From contig JAPDOI010000010.1 of NCBI GenBank assembly GCA_029168955.1, forward strand, positions 1,895,501-1,959,500: a stretch of 64,000 bases of DNA, in the 5' to 3' direction. Origin of the DNA: Aplectana chamaeleonis (lineage: Eukaryota > Nematoda > Chromadorea > Rhabditida > Cosmocercidae). The notes below the pieces were generated by a model. The model was not told the DNA's origin, ran no database searches, and was given only the letters and a program-made list of their open reading frames with translations. A program made the position numbers and the translations under genes. This document shows, piece by piece, positions 1 through 11,713 of this stretch (its first letter is position 1; each line of letters opens with the position of its first letter).

Positions 1-169
1 TTTCGTTTCGCAGGAAATGGAATAGTGACAGCTGGATGGAATGTGTTCAAATTGTGGCTGAAGACCGTGAAAAATGGACACGGCTGACTACTAGGACGGC
101 ACACCTCGGTGAAGATGCGGAATGACCGCGTCAGGCGAAAGCCAACCGATTAAGTCAAGTAAGTAAGTC
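1..169 (+). pseudogene. RTE-type non-LTR retrotransposon, 3' end with microsatellite tail
   Basis: A short open frame from about position 33 to the TGA at 123 reads WMECVQIVAEDREKWTRL and continues a few residues. This resembles the extreme C-terminus of RTE-class reverse transcriptase polyproteins. The stop is followed by about 45 bp ending in an AAGT repeat (AAGTAAGTAAGT near 158-168), as expected for RTE elements, which end in short tandem repeats rather than poly(A). Only the tail lies in the window. The rest of the copy, if present, is upstream. It probably belongs to the same family as the fragment at 7345-7945. The family call is by eye. Confidence 0.6.
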
Positions 170-1069
170 ATTCAGATGCTGCGGACGAAACTATCCTAGC
201 GAACGCGTCTGAAAAGCATCATTATCATTTGTATGACTACGAACAATTACGATTGGATGAAGCGAGTTTGGCCTTTAGAATTTCGGACGTAAATCCTGAT
301 TACGACACGGTTAAAAGGTAGGTGAATGTCTGTCTCGATTTTGTCTTTATTACGTTTACTGTGCAACGGGTCGCAGTCGCAGCAGGTGGCGGACATTTGG
401 GCGAAATTCGGGGTATAGACGCGAAGGGAGCTATTTCTTTTATCTGTCCTCGAACGAGCTTATCAAATGGAGTCAATAAGTAAAAGTATCATATATAGCA
501 GAAATAATAGCTGGAACTAAAAAGCGTGACACTAGCGAATTTACCTACTTTTAACTGGTCTTCCACCCTTTCTTGGAGGCATGTGGATCGAGTCCACACT
601 GCGTGAGTGGTTAAGGAGCAGCTGGGCTGGCACACGCGACGCACGCCAAGGAAAAACGCTGCGCGCCGTGTGGCGAGATAACCGAGGGCCCTCAGAAAAA
701 AGTAGTTGTTGTTCCATTTCAGCCGTCCCCCTTTGTCATGTTTTGCATTTTGTTGAAGTTTTTTTTATTTTCGTTTATAATGTACTTTTTTGATGCGATG
801 TTTCTCATACTATCTTTTCAGTGGAATTCGCACTTTTTATATAAGTTTTTTTAGAGGTTTTTTTTGTTTGCTTCCCGGGGCCGAATGGGAGATGACGATA
901 TTGATTCCAACACCGACCCTGCGTCTGACACAGCAACAACATGAATAAAATGCGCAAAATGATTAAGGGGAACGGCTAAAATGGAACAACAACTATTTTT
1001 TTATGGTCCTCCGGTTAAAGCGCCCAAAGAACGCTCTGATCTCTTTTGCCACTTCAATATTATCAGAAT
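170..1069. other. No recognisable gene
   Basis: No frame with gene-like content was seen on either strand. The stretch 700-870 is T-rich. Short open frames here have no recognisable domain or splice context. Confidence 0.5.
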
Positions 1070-1270
1070 TCAGTTGGTAATAGGATTTGCTGGGCTACTC
1101 CCAATAAAAAGCACCTTTGTCTTATTGTTAGCAGCTGATAAATGCAACGCCCGTTTCTCCGACCAGTATTTTACATGACCAATAGCCTGCAGAGCGGTGT
1201 GATCTTCCCAACTCTCAGTCACCCTATAGATCTTGATGTCGTCTGGGTACACTCGAGAGCAGACACCAAG
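1070..1270 (-). pseudogene. Non-LTR reverse transcriptase fragment, C-terminal side of the interruption
   Basis: The minus strand encodes VCSRVYPDDIKIYRVTES and continues into WSEKRALHLSAANNKTKVLF. This matches the catalytic motif of CR1/Jockey-type reverse transcriptases (usually YADD followed by IKIY/IKLY, then a W-S-W-LPLN-KT-VLH-G block). The usual alanine of the motif is proline here, and the frame ends soon after, so the copy is dead. Upstream (higher coordinates) the frame runs straight into the TIR element at 1271-4136. The missing upstream part resumes at 4137. Confidence 0.6.
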
Positions 1271-4136
1271 GGTGGTAGTAATCAATGAGTTGACCGCAAA
1301 TGAACCGCGTAGTTAATGCGCAGTTAGGAGATGGTCAACGAGCGGTTGAACGGCGGTTAGTTGTAAGAAAATGCATTCATTTCGTGGATTTGTGAACAAT
1401 TAATTTCAACTGCAGCTTCATCTTAATACTATTCATACCCTAATGTTGAAGTAAGTCAAGAAATCTGGTAGAAAACCTCACGTGCAAACAGGCAGTTGCT
1501 GGTTGAAAAAATTTATGGCGCGGTCTCGGCGCGGTCAATCCATTGATTGTCCGTTGTCAGTGCCAAAATACTCTTCATGTGCCGACCGCACGATACCGCC
1601 CGTTGGCAACGTATTGAAGATCTTCGATCAGGCTGCGTGAGAGAGTGCTGTAGTGAGGATGCGCCGACTCGTCGATTAACCACTCGCAAAAAGTCCTCCT
1701 GAGGACTTATTGCGCGCGGTTAACCCGCGTCTGCGTTTCCTTCCATCCAATGATGTTTCTATCACTCTAACGTAAGGGCACACGATTTGTTTGCATTGTC
1801 ATACGCCCGGTTCTTTCGGGCGATGACGGCAATCAATGATGTTATCATGATTATCAAACAATTTATTCATGCAATTATTTATTGATGCATTCATTCATTT
1901 ATTTATTTGCTTGTTTAAACGTCATTCATTTGTTTATTTGCGCATTTGTTTGTTCCTTTTTTTCATTCGTATTTTTAAACGTAAGTTTCTATGTATACAT
2001 AAATTTCTTAACTTGATATGACGGACGTGCAATGACAGGAATCTCAGAAAAAACGCTGATTTTCTGGAGTATACTGAGATTAAGTATACAATTTTTCGAA
2101 CAATAAAGATAATATGGAATTCAACCAGAAAGTCGAGCTTTCATGAGAGGTGCACCTTGGGTACAAGTTAAGAAACTAATTTTTACATAGAAAATTACAT
2201 ATCCCTACATTCAATTAATAAAAAATAAATAAATAAATTATTGCGCAAATAAAAAATTTAACAAAGAGGTGAATAAATAAAGAAATAAGCAAATGAATAA
2301 ATACATCAATACCTGATGGACTAAATAAATTGATAAATAAAGAATACCCAATAAAAATGAATATCGGGATGTTAAGAAAGGGCTACTTGGAAAGCTCAAC
2401 CCGCTTGATATCTTGCATCAAGATGTAGGGGAAGTTTTGTTCCCCAAAGATGTTCAAGTGTCCTCGTTCTCATGTTTCGGTCCGTCAGAGCTAAATATGT
2501 TAATATTCAGCTTTGAATATATCATTTTTGAAAATAATTTTCAGGGAAAGCAGTCATATTCTGGGATGCATATCTTATATAATACTAAAACGAAGATTCT
2601 TTCAGCCGATTTTTCAGAATTTTTCCAGCCATAGGAATTTGCATTCTAAGGGAAATTTCCGGAAAAAATGGCAGTTTCCCTAGCATCTTTGTTTTCCATC
2701 GACGTCAGAACACCAAACATATGTAATAGTGAAGTATCATATGCAATGTATTACCTGATGAAAATTGATCTGTCCGATGAAAATTGATCTGTCCGATGAA
2801 AAAAGCAAAAATCTAACGTTTGAATAAATTGTCGGTGATTCACAACATAAATATTGCAAGATGGGGCATTGGATACAATGCTCAAATGAGAAGTTTGTAC
2901 CCCCAAAGTAGCTGAGTAATCAAGATAAGATGGAAAATGTGGATTTTGGAAAAGTTCCTGAAAATGCGAAATTCGCTAGATTGAAAAAATACACCTCAAA
3001 CCCATAGTGGGAAGACAATAAATTATATGATTATATAAATAATTAATGAATAAATATTTGAGTTAAAGATTGAATAAGTTGATTAGTCATTCAAGGATTA
3101 AGCAATAAGGTCAATAAATAAATAAACGAAAGAAAACAAAATGAACGAGTAGGTAAATAAATGAGGACTAGCTAAAAAGTGGGTTCACCATTTACTAAGT
3201 AAAGAAATCGGCAAAGTTAGTAAGTAATTAAATTCCATAGGCAGGAATGTTTGAGCTGACAAGGAAATTTTTAAGCCGTATGTTTTAGTACAAAAAATGG
3301 CAACTAGTGAGAAATCTATTACTTCGAAATGCTTACCGAATGGTCGAGTGTCCTAGATTTTGTTTTTGAATATTATTTGATTGCTTGGGATTCTTGGTTA
3401 CACGGGAAATTCGAAGAATCCTTTTTTTTTCGAGCAAACCGAGCATTCGAATAGTGCAACAAGCAAAATTACGATTCTGTGTTTCATAATTGTTCTTTTT
3501 GAATTCAAGGACAACTTGTGAATGTAAAAAAAGAAAATAACTATTCTTACAATTAGTAAATTTTTGTGTACAAGAAGGCATGAGAACGCAGAAAAACATC
3601 TCCAAATTGGCAGCTACTGACGAGCTGCTATTCTCTATCTCAATCGAATCATTTAGAGCAAAACATATTGTTTGTGTAGATGCTTAACGTGCTAAAAACG
3701 AGAGGCGATCGAGTCTCTGCTCAAAAAAGAAAAATAGAATTGTGGTATCAGCTCTCAAAATCGTCTGAATGCGAGAGAAAGATGGTGAATTCAAAATGAG
3801 TTATGGTTAATAAAAGATAAGGGCGAATTTCGTGCATTCATTGACGGCCTACTAACCTTGATTACCACGAGAACAACAGGAAGAGCACCGTTCCTCATAG
3901 CGCAGTGCGATGCACGCGAACTTTGGCTCGCGTACGTTGCCTTGACGGGTTCGATTCTATCAGTGCAGCGAGTTTTGCATTTGTGGCTGCTACCTCCTCG
4001 CGTTCAACCATTGGTTAACAAGCGGCTTGCGTGACGTATCCTCACGGTCAGTAGGCGGCTAACTCATGGGCAGCGAGCATTTAACCCGCAGCTGAATTTC
4101 GCTGTTTATCTGCGGTTAACGTACTGATTACTACCA
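1271..4136. mobile_element. 2.87-kb DNA-transposon-like element with TIRs and 5-bp target duplication
   Basis: The left end reads GGTGGTAGTAATCA and the right end is its exact reverse complement. Imperfect similarity continues inward for about 40 bp (GTTGACCGCAAAT versus GTTAACCGCAGAT). Both flanks carry CCAAG (1266-1270 and 4137-4141), giving a 5-bp target-site duplication. Removing the element and one duplicate restores an in-frame reverse transcriptase reading. The interior has no transposase-like frame, so it is probably non-autonomous. It contains GCGGTTAA/GCGGTCAA-rich subterminal blocks (1300-1720, 3990-4120) and an AT-rich core full of AAATAAAT. The superfamily is unclear: a 5-bp duplication would suit Transib, but the termini do not. 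Confidence 0.75.
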
Positions 4137-4332
4137 CCCCAAGTCTTTTACCAGGGCCATCCGGAATGTCATCTCCGATTTTCTTCCGCATTCCGAGGAG
4201 CTTTCCAGATGTGGGAAGACTAGAAATGAACGGAGTTGTGCAGAATTGAATAATGTTGATATTTGGTGTGAGGGGTAGTACTTGACTTGGTTCAAGCTCC
4301 AGTTCTGAATGAGCGCTTAGAATATCTGGCAT
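4137..4332 (-). pseudogene. Non-LTR reverse transcriptase fragment, N-terminal side of the interruption
   Basis: The minus frame 4332-4137 contains GDDIPDGPGKRLG, which continues into VCSRVYPDD on the far side of the element at 1271-4136 if one CCAAG copy is removed. The ND-I/L-PD spacing ahead of the catalytic YADD-like box is typical of CR1/Jockey-type reverse transcriptases. Residues further upstream (PLTPNINIIQFCTTPFISSL) are not recognisable, so the copy was probably already degenerate or short. It is not expected to be functional. Confidence 0.5.
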
Positions 4333-4559
4333 TCAAGATTGTCGAAGCCAACCGACTTCACAGGTTGGGTCGTGTATAGTCACAAGGATTCCTGCATGGG
4401 GCTTCGTTGGGTGGAGGCGGGTACTCCACCAACATTCACCTCTGGGCAGCTGAAGGGGGGTACCTCCACCACTGGGAAAACCGGCAGCATGACAAGAAAA
4501 AGCCCCCAAAAAGAATCAAAGTGACCCCTCGTATAATAACACCAGGTAAGGGGCGGAGA

Positions 4560-4712
4560 AGTAGGTTCCACCGGCTGAGAGGGCAGACTTATTTTGGGAG
4601 GTCTTACCGGGTGAGCGGGCGGGTACGCATTTTACCGGAGAGCGCATGGTTTTACGGGGTGAGTGGGCGGACTTAAGTCCACGGCGGATCATATCACCGG
4701 GTGGACGGGCAG
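4560..4712. repeat. GC-rich imperfect repeat with GGTGAGCGGGC motif
   Basis: Three to four imperfect copies of a unit containing ACCGGGTGAGCGGGCGG or close variants occur near 4605, 4650 and 4695. A further copy (GCGGTGAGCGGGC) lies near 5117, on the other side of the MITE at 4713-4952. The MITE seems to have landed in or beside this repeat. No coding potential was recognised. Confidence 0.4.
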
Positions 4713-4952
4713 GTAAAATCTATCCGAATCGGACTCTCCGCCCACGTGGCCGGTGTGCGCGAGGAGAAGCCGTCGCAAAGGCATTTTCCGGACCAGTCTT
4801 CTCCCGACTGTTAGGACTGGAGTAGTGTTCGCTATGTGTCTCTTTTTCCTGATAATCGATTGAGCGGTCCTAAAAGTGCCTTGGCGTCGGCCGCCTGACA
4901 CGCACGACGATCGCGTGGGCTGACAGTCTCATTCGGACAGACCTTATATCCT
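4713..4952. mobile_element. MITE, 'CGNCCAAGCGG' family
   Basis: The left end (GTAAAATCTATCCGAATCGG then ACTCTCCGCCCACGTGG) is an inverted partner of the right end (CGCGTGGGCTGACAGTC then TCATTCGGACAGACC). The same arrangement occurs at 13888-14112 and 32839-33063, so this is a repeated short element with TIRs of about 60 bp. There is no coding capacity. The target duplication was not resolved. Confidence 0.6.
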
Positions 4953-6081
4953 CTGTAAAACGTCTTCATTCTCAAAACTCACTGCGATTCTGCTCCCTCC
5001 GTCTGTCATGCGCTCTCTCACTGGCTCTAACTTCCGCTCCGCACCAGCACGCGTAGAAACCATGAGAATTCCGCGGTTATATAGCCTATGATATCTTCGG
5101 GTGAGAGGATGTGTTTACGCGGTGAGCGGGCCGGCGATGCATATCACTGGCCTAATATTGAAGACCTAAAGCAAACCAGGATCTCATGCGGCGCGGGCAA
5201 AGTAGGCTTCTCTGTCTGGCCATTTCCTTGTGAGGGTATTTGAGACGGTGGGTGTGAGGAGTCACACATTTTTTTTACCGTAAGATAAAGGCGTTTTGAA
5301 GAAAATTGACGGCCAAAGGCATGAACCGAACACTGCTGTTGATAGATCAGCTCGGAGGTGAAACGATAGCCTAAAATTCAGTTATTCAGTTACCCCTCGG
5401 CGTTCGTCGTTCCATCGTCAGTTGGCGACTACCAAATCGCAGAAATTGCTCAGAGCTTCAAGAATGGGAGGCTCCCGGTGATCACATGGGCGAATGAAAC
5501 TGGAGCTCTGTTGATTAGAGGGAGTGGATTCACAGCCAGCAAAATCGTCCAGAAGATCAAAATGGTCAGATATTCATTTTGTACACATTGATAGCAAGAT
5601 CTTTCCACGCTGAGCTTATTACTCTATTGCCTGTTCGTTTCTTGCTGAGCTTTCGACTATCGTGCAGCGGTAGCGTAACGGTGCAAAGTTTCCCTTACTG
5701 GTGACTGTTTTATCTGCACCCCCACGATTTGGAAAACTATGTCTCCGTGTTCGAAATTGCCTAAATTCCTCTGGGGACAACAAAGATAGCATGTACATTG
5801 CATTTGGAGAAGGCAGGGTTATTTACATACATATCCTGAAATTTTTAGGGTGTTCGAAGAAAATTTCGGATTTGGCTCAAAACTTCCCACTGGAGACTAT
5901 TTAGGGCGCTGAACGCGAATCTGGGGCCGGCTCTATCAACGATATAACCACGGTTTTACATTCAAGTTTACTCCGTGGGGTAAATTTTCGCTATTCGTCA
6001 GAAATTATACCCCAATGTTTGTGGTATATGTGGTAGTATCCGATACCCGGCCGAAGTAGTCGGGTATTCGGTACTATTGTC
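4953..6081. other. No recognisable gene
   Basis: Unique-looking sequence of mixed composition. A tRNA A-box-like stretch near 5668 (TAGCGTAACGG) has no matching B box or acceptor stem. Nothing else was supported. Confidence 0.4.
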
Positions 6082-6341
6082 TCAGCAAGCGCACTCTATC
6101 AGCGGACATCCCGCATTCAACGATTTCTATTGGATTTTCTCGCTCTTTTACATTCTGATTTCATTTGTTTTCTGGTTGATTTTCTGTACTTATCTCTATG
6201 TTCCTCTTCTGTACAATGAAAAAGACCCTCATTTTCGAAAAGCAGTTAGGAACCCAATTTTTCTAATTCCTTCGAATCCTAATTCTTCCGTTACGTATGA
6301 TTTTAATGCTATACCGTCATTAGCTCTTGCGTCTTCTTAAA
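6082..6341 (+). CDS. Possible terminal exon encoding a one-helix membrane segment
   Basis: A nematode-like acceptor (ATTGTCTCAG) is followed by an open frame of about 85 codons to the TAA at 6338. The product has a strongly hydrophobic stretch (FSLFYILISFVFWLIFCTYL) suitable for a membrane helix, then a polar tail. There is no in-frame ATG at the start, so it would have to be a 3' exon. No family was recognised and no upstream exon could be linked. It may be a chance frame. Confidence 0.2.
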
Positions 6342-6599
6342 TATGGTAGTTTGACATAGCCTCCGCTATTGTGTTTTCCCGAGATTTTAGACTAAGAAAA
6401 ACACCGAAAACGTCGAGAAATGGAAAGTTCTCCCCCCACACACACAAACGCGCGCGCTATCAATACACCTAGAGTCTTCATCACAGGTGCACGCTGGAAC
6501 AACAAGAAAAAATAGGAAGATCTAAAAAAAAGTTATGTTATCAACCATTAGTCCAACATTCCTGCTAATCCATTGACGGATCCGAGAAAATGTCCTTGC

Positions 6600-6665
6600 G
6601 ACAGGCCCTCGACACGCACGCTGACCGCGTGAGCGAACAGTGAAAATCGGACAGACTTTATGTGT
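6600..6665. repeat. Solo end of the 'CGNCCAAGCGG' MITE family
   Basis: CGACACGCACGCTGACCGCG followed by TCGGACAGACTTTAT matches the right terminus of the MITEs at 4713 and 13888. The opposite end was not found nearby, so this looks like a truncated copy. Confidence 0.4.
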
Positions 6666-6851
6666 ATAAACCTCTTCAATTTTCCTAATTTTACGTGTAC
6701 GCGAATGCACAAAGGGTTTTAATTATACGTCACAGGGTAGACTCCCGTTACTCTGGTGGGGTAAAACTTCATGAATCGCAGTTGGGTTTAGCTCCAAGGC
6801 CTAGTGCACAGTCTAATAATCCGTGGCATGAATAACTCCGAAATTCTTTAA

Positions 6852-7336
6852 AGGCAGTGTTCACGATGAAAATCGCTTTTCTGTTTTTCCACCTATCTTG
6901 AAAAGCGCCCCATGCTGATTCTAATGATGTCTCTGAAGTCGTTCGAGACCTCTTGTGAACGGAGTTATGGTCCCTCAAAGATTGAGCTAAGGAAAATGGT
7001 GGACGAGTTGTCCGAGCCTTGTAACTTACGTCTTTTGCAGCCGATCTATGCCAGCTGACCTGAGTGAAGAGAGAAGCTGAGAATGAAGGGAAGAACGGGG
7101 CTAATGATTGGAAATCATCGCTCATCTGACGATTTCGAGCATTCATTTGTTCACTTGGGTGGGCGTGTGATGCGCTTTCAAGGTTTGCCTTGCGCTCGAA
7201 GTGGCAACTTCGGGCTCTTTTGGAGCTTTTCCTGGCTTCTTTTCATACGTTCTTTCGACGTCAGCGATACAGTATGCCCCTTCACTACCCATTCCTAGTG
7301 GAAACTGGAACACATTTTTTATCGTGAACACTGCCT
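6852..7336. mobile_element. TTAA-flanked MITE, AGGCAGTGTTCACGAT family
   Basis: The termini are AGGCAGTGTTCACGATGAAA on the left and ATCGTGAACACTGCCT on the right. The element is bounded on both sides by TTAA (6848-6851, 7337-7340), the target preference of piggyBac-like transposases. The internal sequence matches the copies bordering the palindrome centre at 22381 and 23638. It has no transposase, so it would be mobilised in trans. Short open frames inside it are conserved between copies only because the element is repeated. Confidence 0.8.
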
Positions 7337-7344
7337 TTAATGAA

Positions 7345-7945
7345 TCCAGCCCCTGGAGTCTGTTTGTCGCTAGATTCAGAATTACCTTAGACTACGATAG
7401 GCATAATGCCTCTCAACTCCCAGCAGTGTTTACAGGTGCCCAGCAGGAACTACTCATCCCTTCACCATTCAAGTCGGGATCCAACACGGATCAGACTTGT
7501 CGCTGTCGCTGTTCATCCCATGCATGGATACAATTACTCAAGACCTGCAGAAACCACATTCATGGGCCTTACTGTACGCTGACGACGTCATGCCAGCTGC
7601 CGAGTCGCGAGAGGAGCTGCAAGTTCAAGTACAACTATGGAATGATCGCCCGCATGGGCTAAGTCTCATTGTCGCCAAATCCGAGTACAAGGATTGTGGA
7701 CCAAGAATCGAAGAGGGATCCATCAGCATTAACGGCACCAACCTTAAGAAGGTGGACAGTTTCAAGTACCTCGGATCAAGGAACACATCTGCCGGCGACG
7801 TGCTACTGGATGCCCATAGGCGCACCCATGCAGCGCGGACCAAGTGAGGAGCGACAACTGGCCTAATGTGTGACAGGAAGATTCCAATACGCCTCAAGTC
7901 CAAAATCTACAGGACGGTAGTGAGGCCAGTCGCCCTTTAGGCTCC
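7345..7945 (+). pseudogene. RTE-type reverse transcriptase fragment, broken
   Basis: The frame at 7497-7847 contains FIPCMDTITQDLQKPHSWAL, then LLYADDVMPAAESREELQ and ISINGTNLKKVDSFKYLGS. These are hallmark segments of RTE-class reverse transcriptases around and after the YADD catalytic box. Upstream in a shifted frame (7450-7500) lies the region before it. Downstream, beyond the end of the frame, MCDRKIPIRLKSKIYRTVVR can still be read in another frame near 7866-7930. Frameshifts and truncation on both sides show a dead fragment. Confidence 0.8.
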
Positions 7946-8469
7946 TTTAATAGCAGACGACCTAGCGCCAAGTGACGCTGGGAGATTGCATCTTTAATAT
8001 TTGTTATTAATCTAACTCCTCAGCGCAGCCGGCCTGTCTCAGACGGTGGAGGCATTGCGGCAGTAGCGGCTGCCACTAAAAACATCAATGCCATCGTTAA
8101 CCCCGTGCCGTCCCCGGGCACGTTGCATGCGCCAGCCGTCGAGCTTTATGCGCCAGCGTTTTGGCCACGGTATGATTACTGCCGCTGGTCGCTGGCGCCA
8201 GCCGCTTGTCGTCTGCTATGGACGGAACCTTACGCCACCGAATGCTGACAGACTACAAAAATCGTTGGGCAATCTCTCTATGTTGTGAGATGCGGATGCT
8301 CAGGTGGTCAACAGCTACCTTGAAATGCAGGTTAACGAATGACCTAGTGCCTTCCACCTTTGTAGAGTAAACCTCGCGGAAGACCAAAAACCCGATGGCT
8401 TGATCGAGTGAAAACGAACATGGCTGAGCGCAACTCACTAAGAAAAAAACACCGCTGACAGGAACAAAT
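7946..8469. other. No recognisable gene, abuts palindrome
   Basis: A GC-rich stretch (8030-8240) with repeated CGCCAGC/GCCGCTG words precedes AT-richer sequence. No domain or RNA fold was recognised. Similarity to the right arm begins at 8470. Confidence 0.4.
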
Positions 8470-8498
8470 CCATGGGAATGTTCTTGAAACGCACCCCT
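8470..8498. mobile_element. Half MITE at the outer edge of the left arm
   Basis: CCATGGGAATGTTCTTGAAA followed by CGCACCCCTG is one terminus of the MITE that is complete at 37993-38166. The other half is missing here, and similarity between the arms stops at the CCATGG. Confidence 0.6.
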
Positions 8499-9572
8499 GA
8501 ACAACTAGAGCATTGTGTTCTGGACAGAAAACCTCAATTTATGTGAGAGTAGCTACTGTGAATGGCAGACGCAGACCAAGTTTTGAAAGCAGTGTATACA
8601 ACAAAAACAGTCTTCCTCCTCTCAACGGCTGCCGAAAGAAGCAAACAACTGAAAATTCAGCTTCAAGAGAGCGGCCGATTATCAAGAAGAGAAAGTTGTC
8701 TGTTTAACGATTCATAATATTTCAATTATCTATTGTTCTTTTAAATTCAATTCTCAGCTGTTTACTTTGATCGGTAGCCTTTGAACGTAGAGGGCGGGAC
8801 GCCAGCGAATCACTCAAGATTGAGCCCAGCAGAGCTGTTTCGAGTTCCTAGCCGTTTTTGCTGCTGATGCTGTGAGCCCAGGATCCCTCGATTTCTAGCG
8901 TAAACTCAAAAACTGTTCTTATCGTGAACACCGCCTTCAACCGAAAGTTCAGTACCTATTGCTCAATGTCTTCGGACCTGGGCGAAGAACTCATATTTGC
9001 GTGAAAAAGAGTAATGAGATATGGAAACACATGATCACATACATATGATGACATAACATAAATAGAAAGAAAACGGAAGGAAAGCTACGTTTGCGAAAAC
9101 GGCGTCTGCCCACACATACCCTCAAAATGCAGATGTTCTGCGGTTTCATTCAATGTCAATACTTCGGAGTTGATCCTCGTTAACTATCGGTATTTTCTCT
9201 ACTGGAGTGTGTTTACTGCACCATCTGATCTGCAGCTTTATTCACTAGTGACACTGCGATCCTCTGGGGCTCCTTCCCTACAGGGAAAATATTCAACGTG
9301 CTCATGAAAGCCAAAGTTGAAATGAATGAGAGGCTTGTACTGCAAAAAAGGACCTCCCGTTTCAGTTTGGTCCTGCTTTCTTGCAGGTATTGAGAGTGCT
9401 CTTAGAAGGGAAAGGAGGCTCCGGAGGAGCGCAGTGTCACCACCGTATCTAGCAGCTTGGACAACGGCGCAGAGAATTTACTCAGCAACGAAGCCACCAC
9501 CGTTTTATTGGGGATGAACTCTGATGCCCGGAAATCTAATTGAACCGTTGAATAGCAACATTGTAGAAGTAT

Positions 9573-9982
9573 TATATATACTATGAATGGTAGAAGTTGA
9601 AGCTCGTCCGCTGAACCTTCATTGACTACGTTTCGGGCATAAGCCCGTCGTAAGGTCAACTCAAATAATACAAACAAATCGACAACATCTTCTCGCCAAA
9701 ACCAACTACCGACCTGTGGCGACTGAGATGGAGCAGGGTCGCAATAGCAACCCCTTTTTAAAAACCTCTGGGCTTGTCTGCGGTTGCGACCCTACCGCTG
9801 GATTTATCTGCGGTTGCGACCCTACTCCATCCATCTCAGTCACCCTAGGTCGGTAGATGATGTTGGCGAGAACATGTTGTCGATTTGTTTGTATTATTTC
9901 AGTTGACCTGACGAGGGCAAATGCCCGAAACGTGGTCAACGAAGGGTTCAACGGACGAGCTTCAACATCTACCAGTCATAGT
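9573..9982. mobile_element. Foldback element with ~190-bp inverted arms
   Basis: TACTATGAATGGTAGAAGTT at the left is inverted as the last ~20 bp near 9963-9982, and the similarity extends through GAAGCTCGTCCG..GAAC and TTTCGGGCATAAGCCC. The hinge carries direct repeats of GGTTGCGACCCTAC. The same element sits at 36508-36917 in the right arm, so it predates the inverted duplication. Confidence 0.7.
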
Positions 9983-10042
9983 ACAAAAGAATGAAGCGCT
10001 GAAGATATTGTTTTTTTTTCAAAATTTGGATTGGAGGACTTC

Positions 10043-10524
10043 AAAGGCACAGGACACCCGAAAATTTTTTTGATTCCATACTTATCTTGGAGAGAAGCAC
10101 ACGCTGAACACAACGGTACCTCTAAATCGCTGTGGACCTCTTACAAGCGGAGTTATGGCTCTTTGGACCTGACATTACTTTAAAGGCGGGAATGTCGTGG
10201 ACGAGTTGTCTTAGGCCTGTATTTCTCTTCCTTCTCAGCCGCTGTGCAAAAGCAAGCCAGAATGAGGAGACAGACCGGCAGGGGAGTGAAGAACGATGAC
10301 GCGGTTTAAATTCACCCGTCCATCTAGCCGCAATCAAGTTCGAAAACCAGGAAGGGGGTATGGGCCTTGATGGCGAACGAAGGGGGTGGGGTCTGTGGTG
10401 GTCGCTTATATCTCGCTTATTTCGAAGAATTGAGATCTCCTCCTTGGCACGTGTTATACAGAAGGGGTCTACTACACAATTACAGGGAAATCTCAAAATT
10501 CATATCTGAGGGTGAACTGTGCCT
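10043..10524. mobile_element. TTAA-type MITE, AGGCACAG family (left copy)
   Basis: The termini AGGCACAGGACACCC and its inverted partner (near 10505-10524) bound about 480 bp. The right-arm copy (35965-36446) retains both TTAA sites, while here they have mutated (TCAA and TTGA). It is nested in, or adjacent to, another partial copy ending at TGTGCCTTTAAAG near 10600. Confidence 0.65.
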
Positions 10525-11145
10525 TTGAGGATTCCACTGTGATTAGCGTGTGACTCTCTCCAGGATAAGATGGAAACTGAAAAATATTCTCCTTAGTGTT
10601 TTGTGCCTTTAAAGCAAGTTCTAGGCAAGAGACGATTTGTTACCAACTTTACCCATTTCGCCCTTTTTTCCCTATGTTAGTAGCCGTATAGTAAAACGTG
10701 TATTCATAGCTCACAATTACTACAAACCAAACAAAATTGTAATTTAGTACCCGATCTGCTTCGTACCATCACATTGCCAGAGTAAATTATGTCCGACTCA
10801 AACGTTCCATTCAATGTCAGAATTGGTTAACGGCCTAACAGTTATACAAGACACCACCATCATCGTTCAAACACGCTAAAAAACCCAAAAAATAACCGCA
10901 GGTTAGTCGATGATCGAGCCTACAAGAGAATAAATGAATGAAAATTCTGAAAAGTCTACTTTAAAACGTACTTCAACTTTCACAACTGCTGGATTCGTAT
11001 TTAGCGTTGTCTACACAATCACCCCACCTCCCCATATTAATTTTGACCACAAGGATTCAGCAGAATTACAGCGGCCTGAATGCACAGGTTAGAGCTGAAG
11101 TCGAGTAGTAGACGTGTCATAGGCAGTGCCTACGATAATTTTCAT

Positions 11146-11312
11146 CTGGGGTGCGTTCCAAGATTTCCACAGAGGGAAAATTAACTTGATAAGAGCCGGC
11201 CAATGATAGATTGAGAGACCGCATGAAATGAGCCTATCTGTTAGATTATCACTTGTTATATCTTATCAGACCCAGTTTAATCCCATGGGAATCTTCTTGG
11301 AACACACACCTG
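11146..11312. mobile_element. MITE with CTGGGGTGCGTTCCAAGA ends
   Basis: CTGGGGTGCGTTCCAAGATT on the left is the inverse of the right end AATCTTCTTGGAACACACAC. The right-arm copy is 35176-35342. The same termini bound the 174-bp element at 37993-38166. Short and non-coding. Confidence 0.65.
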
Positions 11313-11713
11313 TTTTCCGCCGGGAATCAAATTGCCGGGATGGGAGCGAGGAAACGAACAAAAAACAGGCCCCAAAGAGTCATAATCTGCTCTGAAAATC
11401 GCTCGCTAGTCCTTTCAGCTCGCGGTAGATTCTTCCGAGGAGGAGTTTGGTCCACCTCAACGATTCGGCTTCTCCACACCTCTATTTGCATTGGAGCGCG
11501 AGTGCGCATAATACTAGCATTGGAGCGCGTGAGCGCATTAACAATTTACAGCGCAACTCTTCCAGCAGCGATGTTTCGACAAGCGACGCCCACTCTCGCG
11601 CTTTTTCATACTTTTCTGCGGTTTTTCTTCATCAAGGGCACATTCCGGCATTAAACCTTCGATTTCTGGCCAAAACTAGGCAACGATTTTTATCGTGGAC
11701 ACTGTGTCTTTAA

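Noticed and set aside
5660..5720. tRNA A-box-like TAGCGTAACGG
   Set aside because: No B box or acceptor stem at the right distance.
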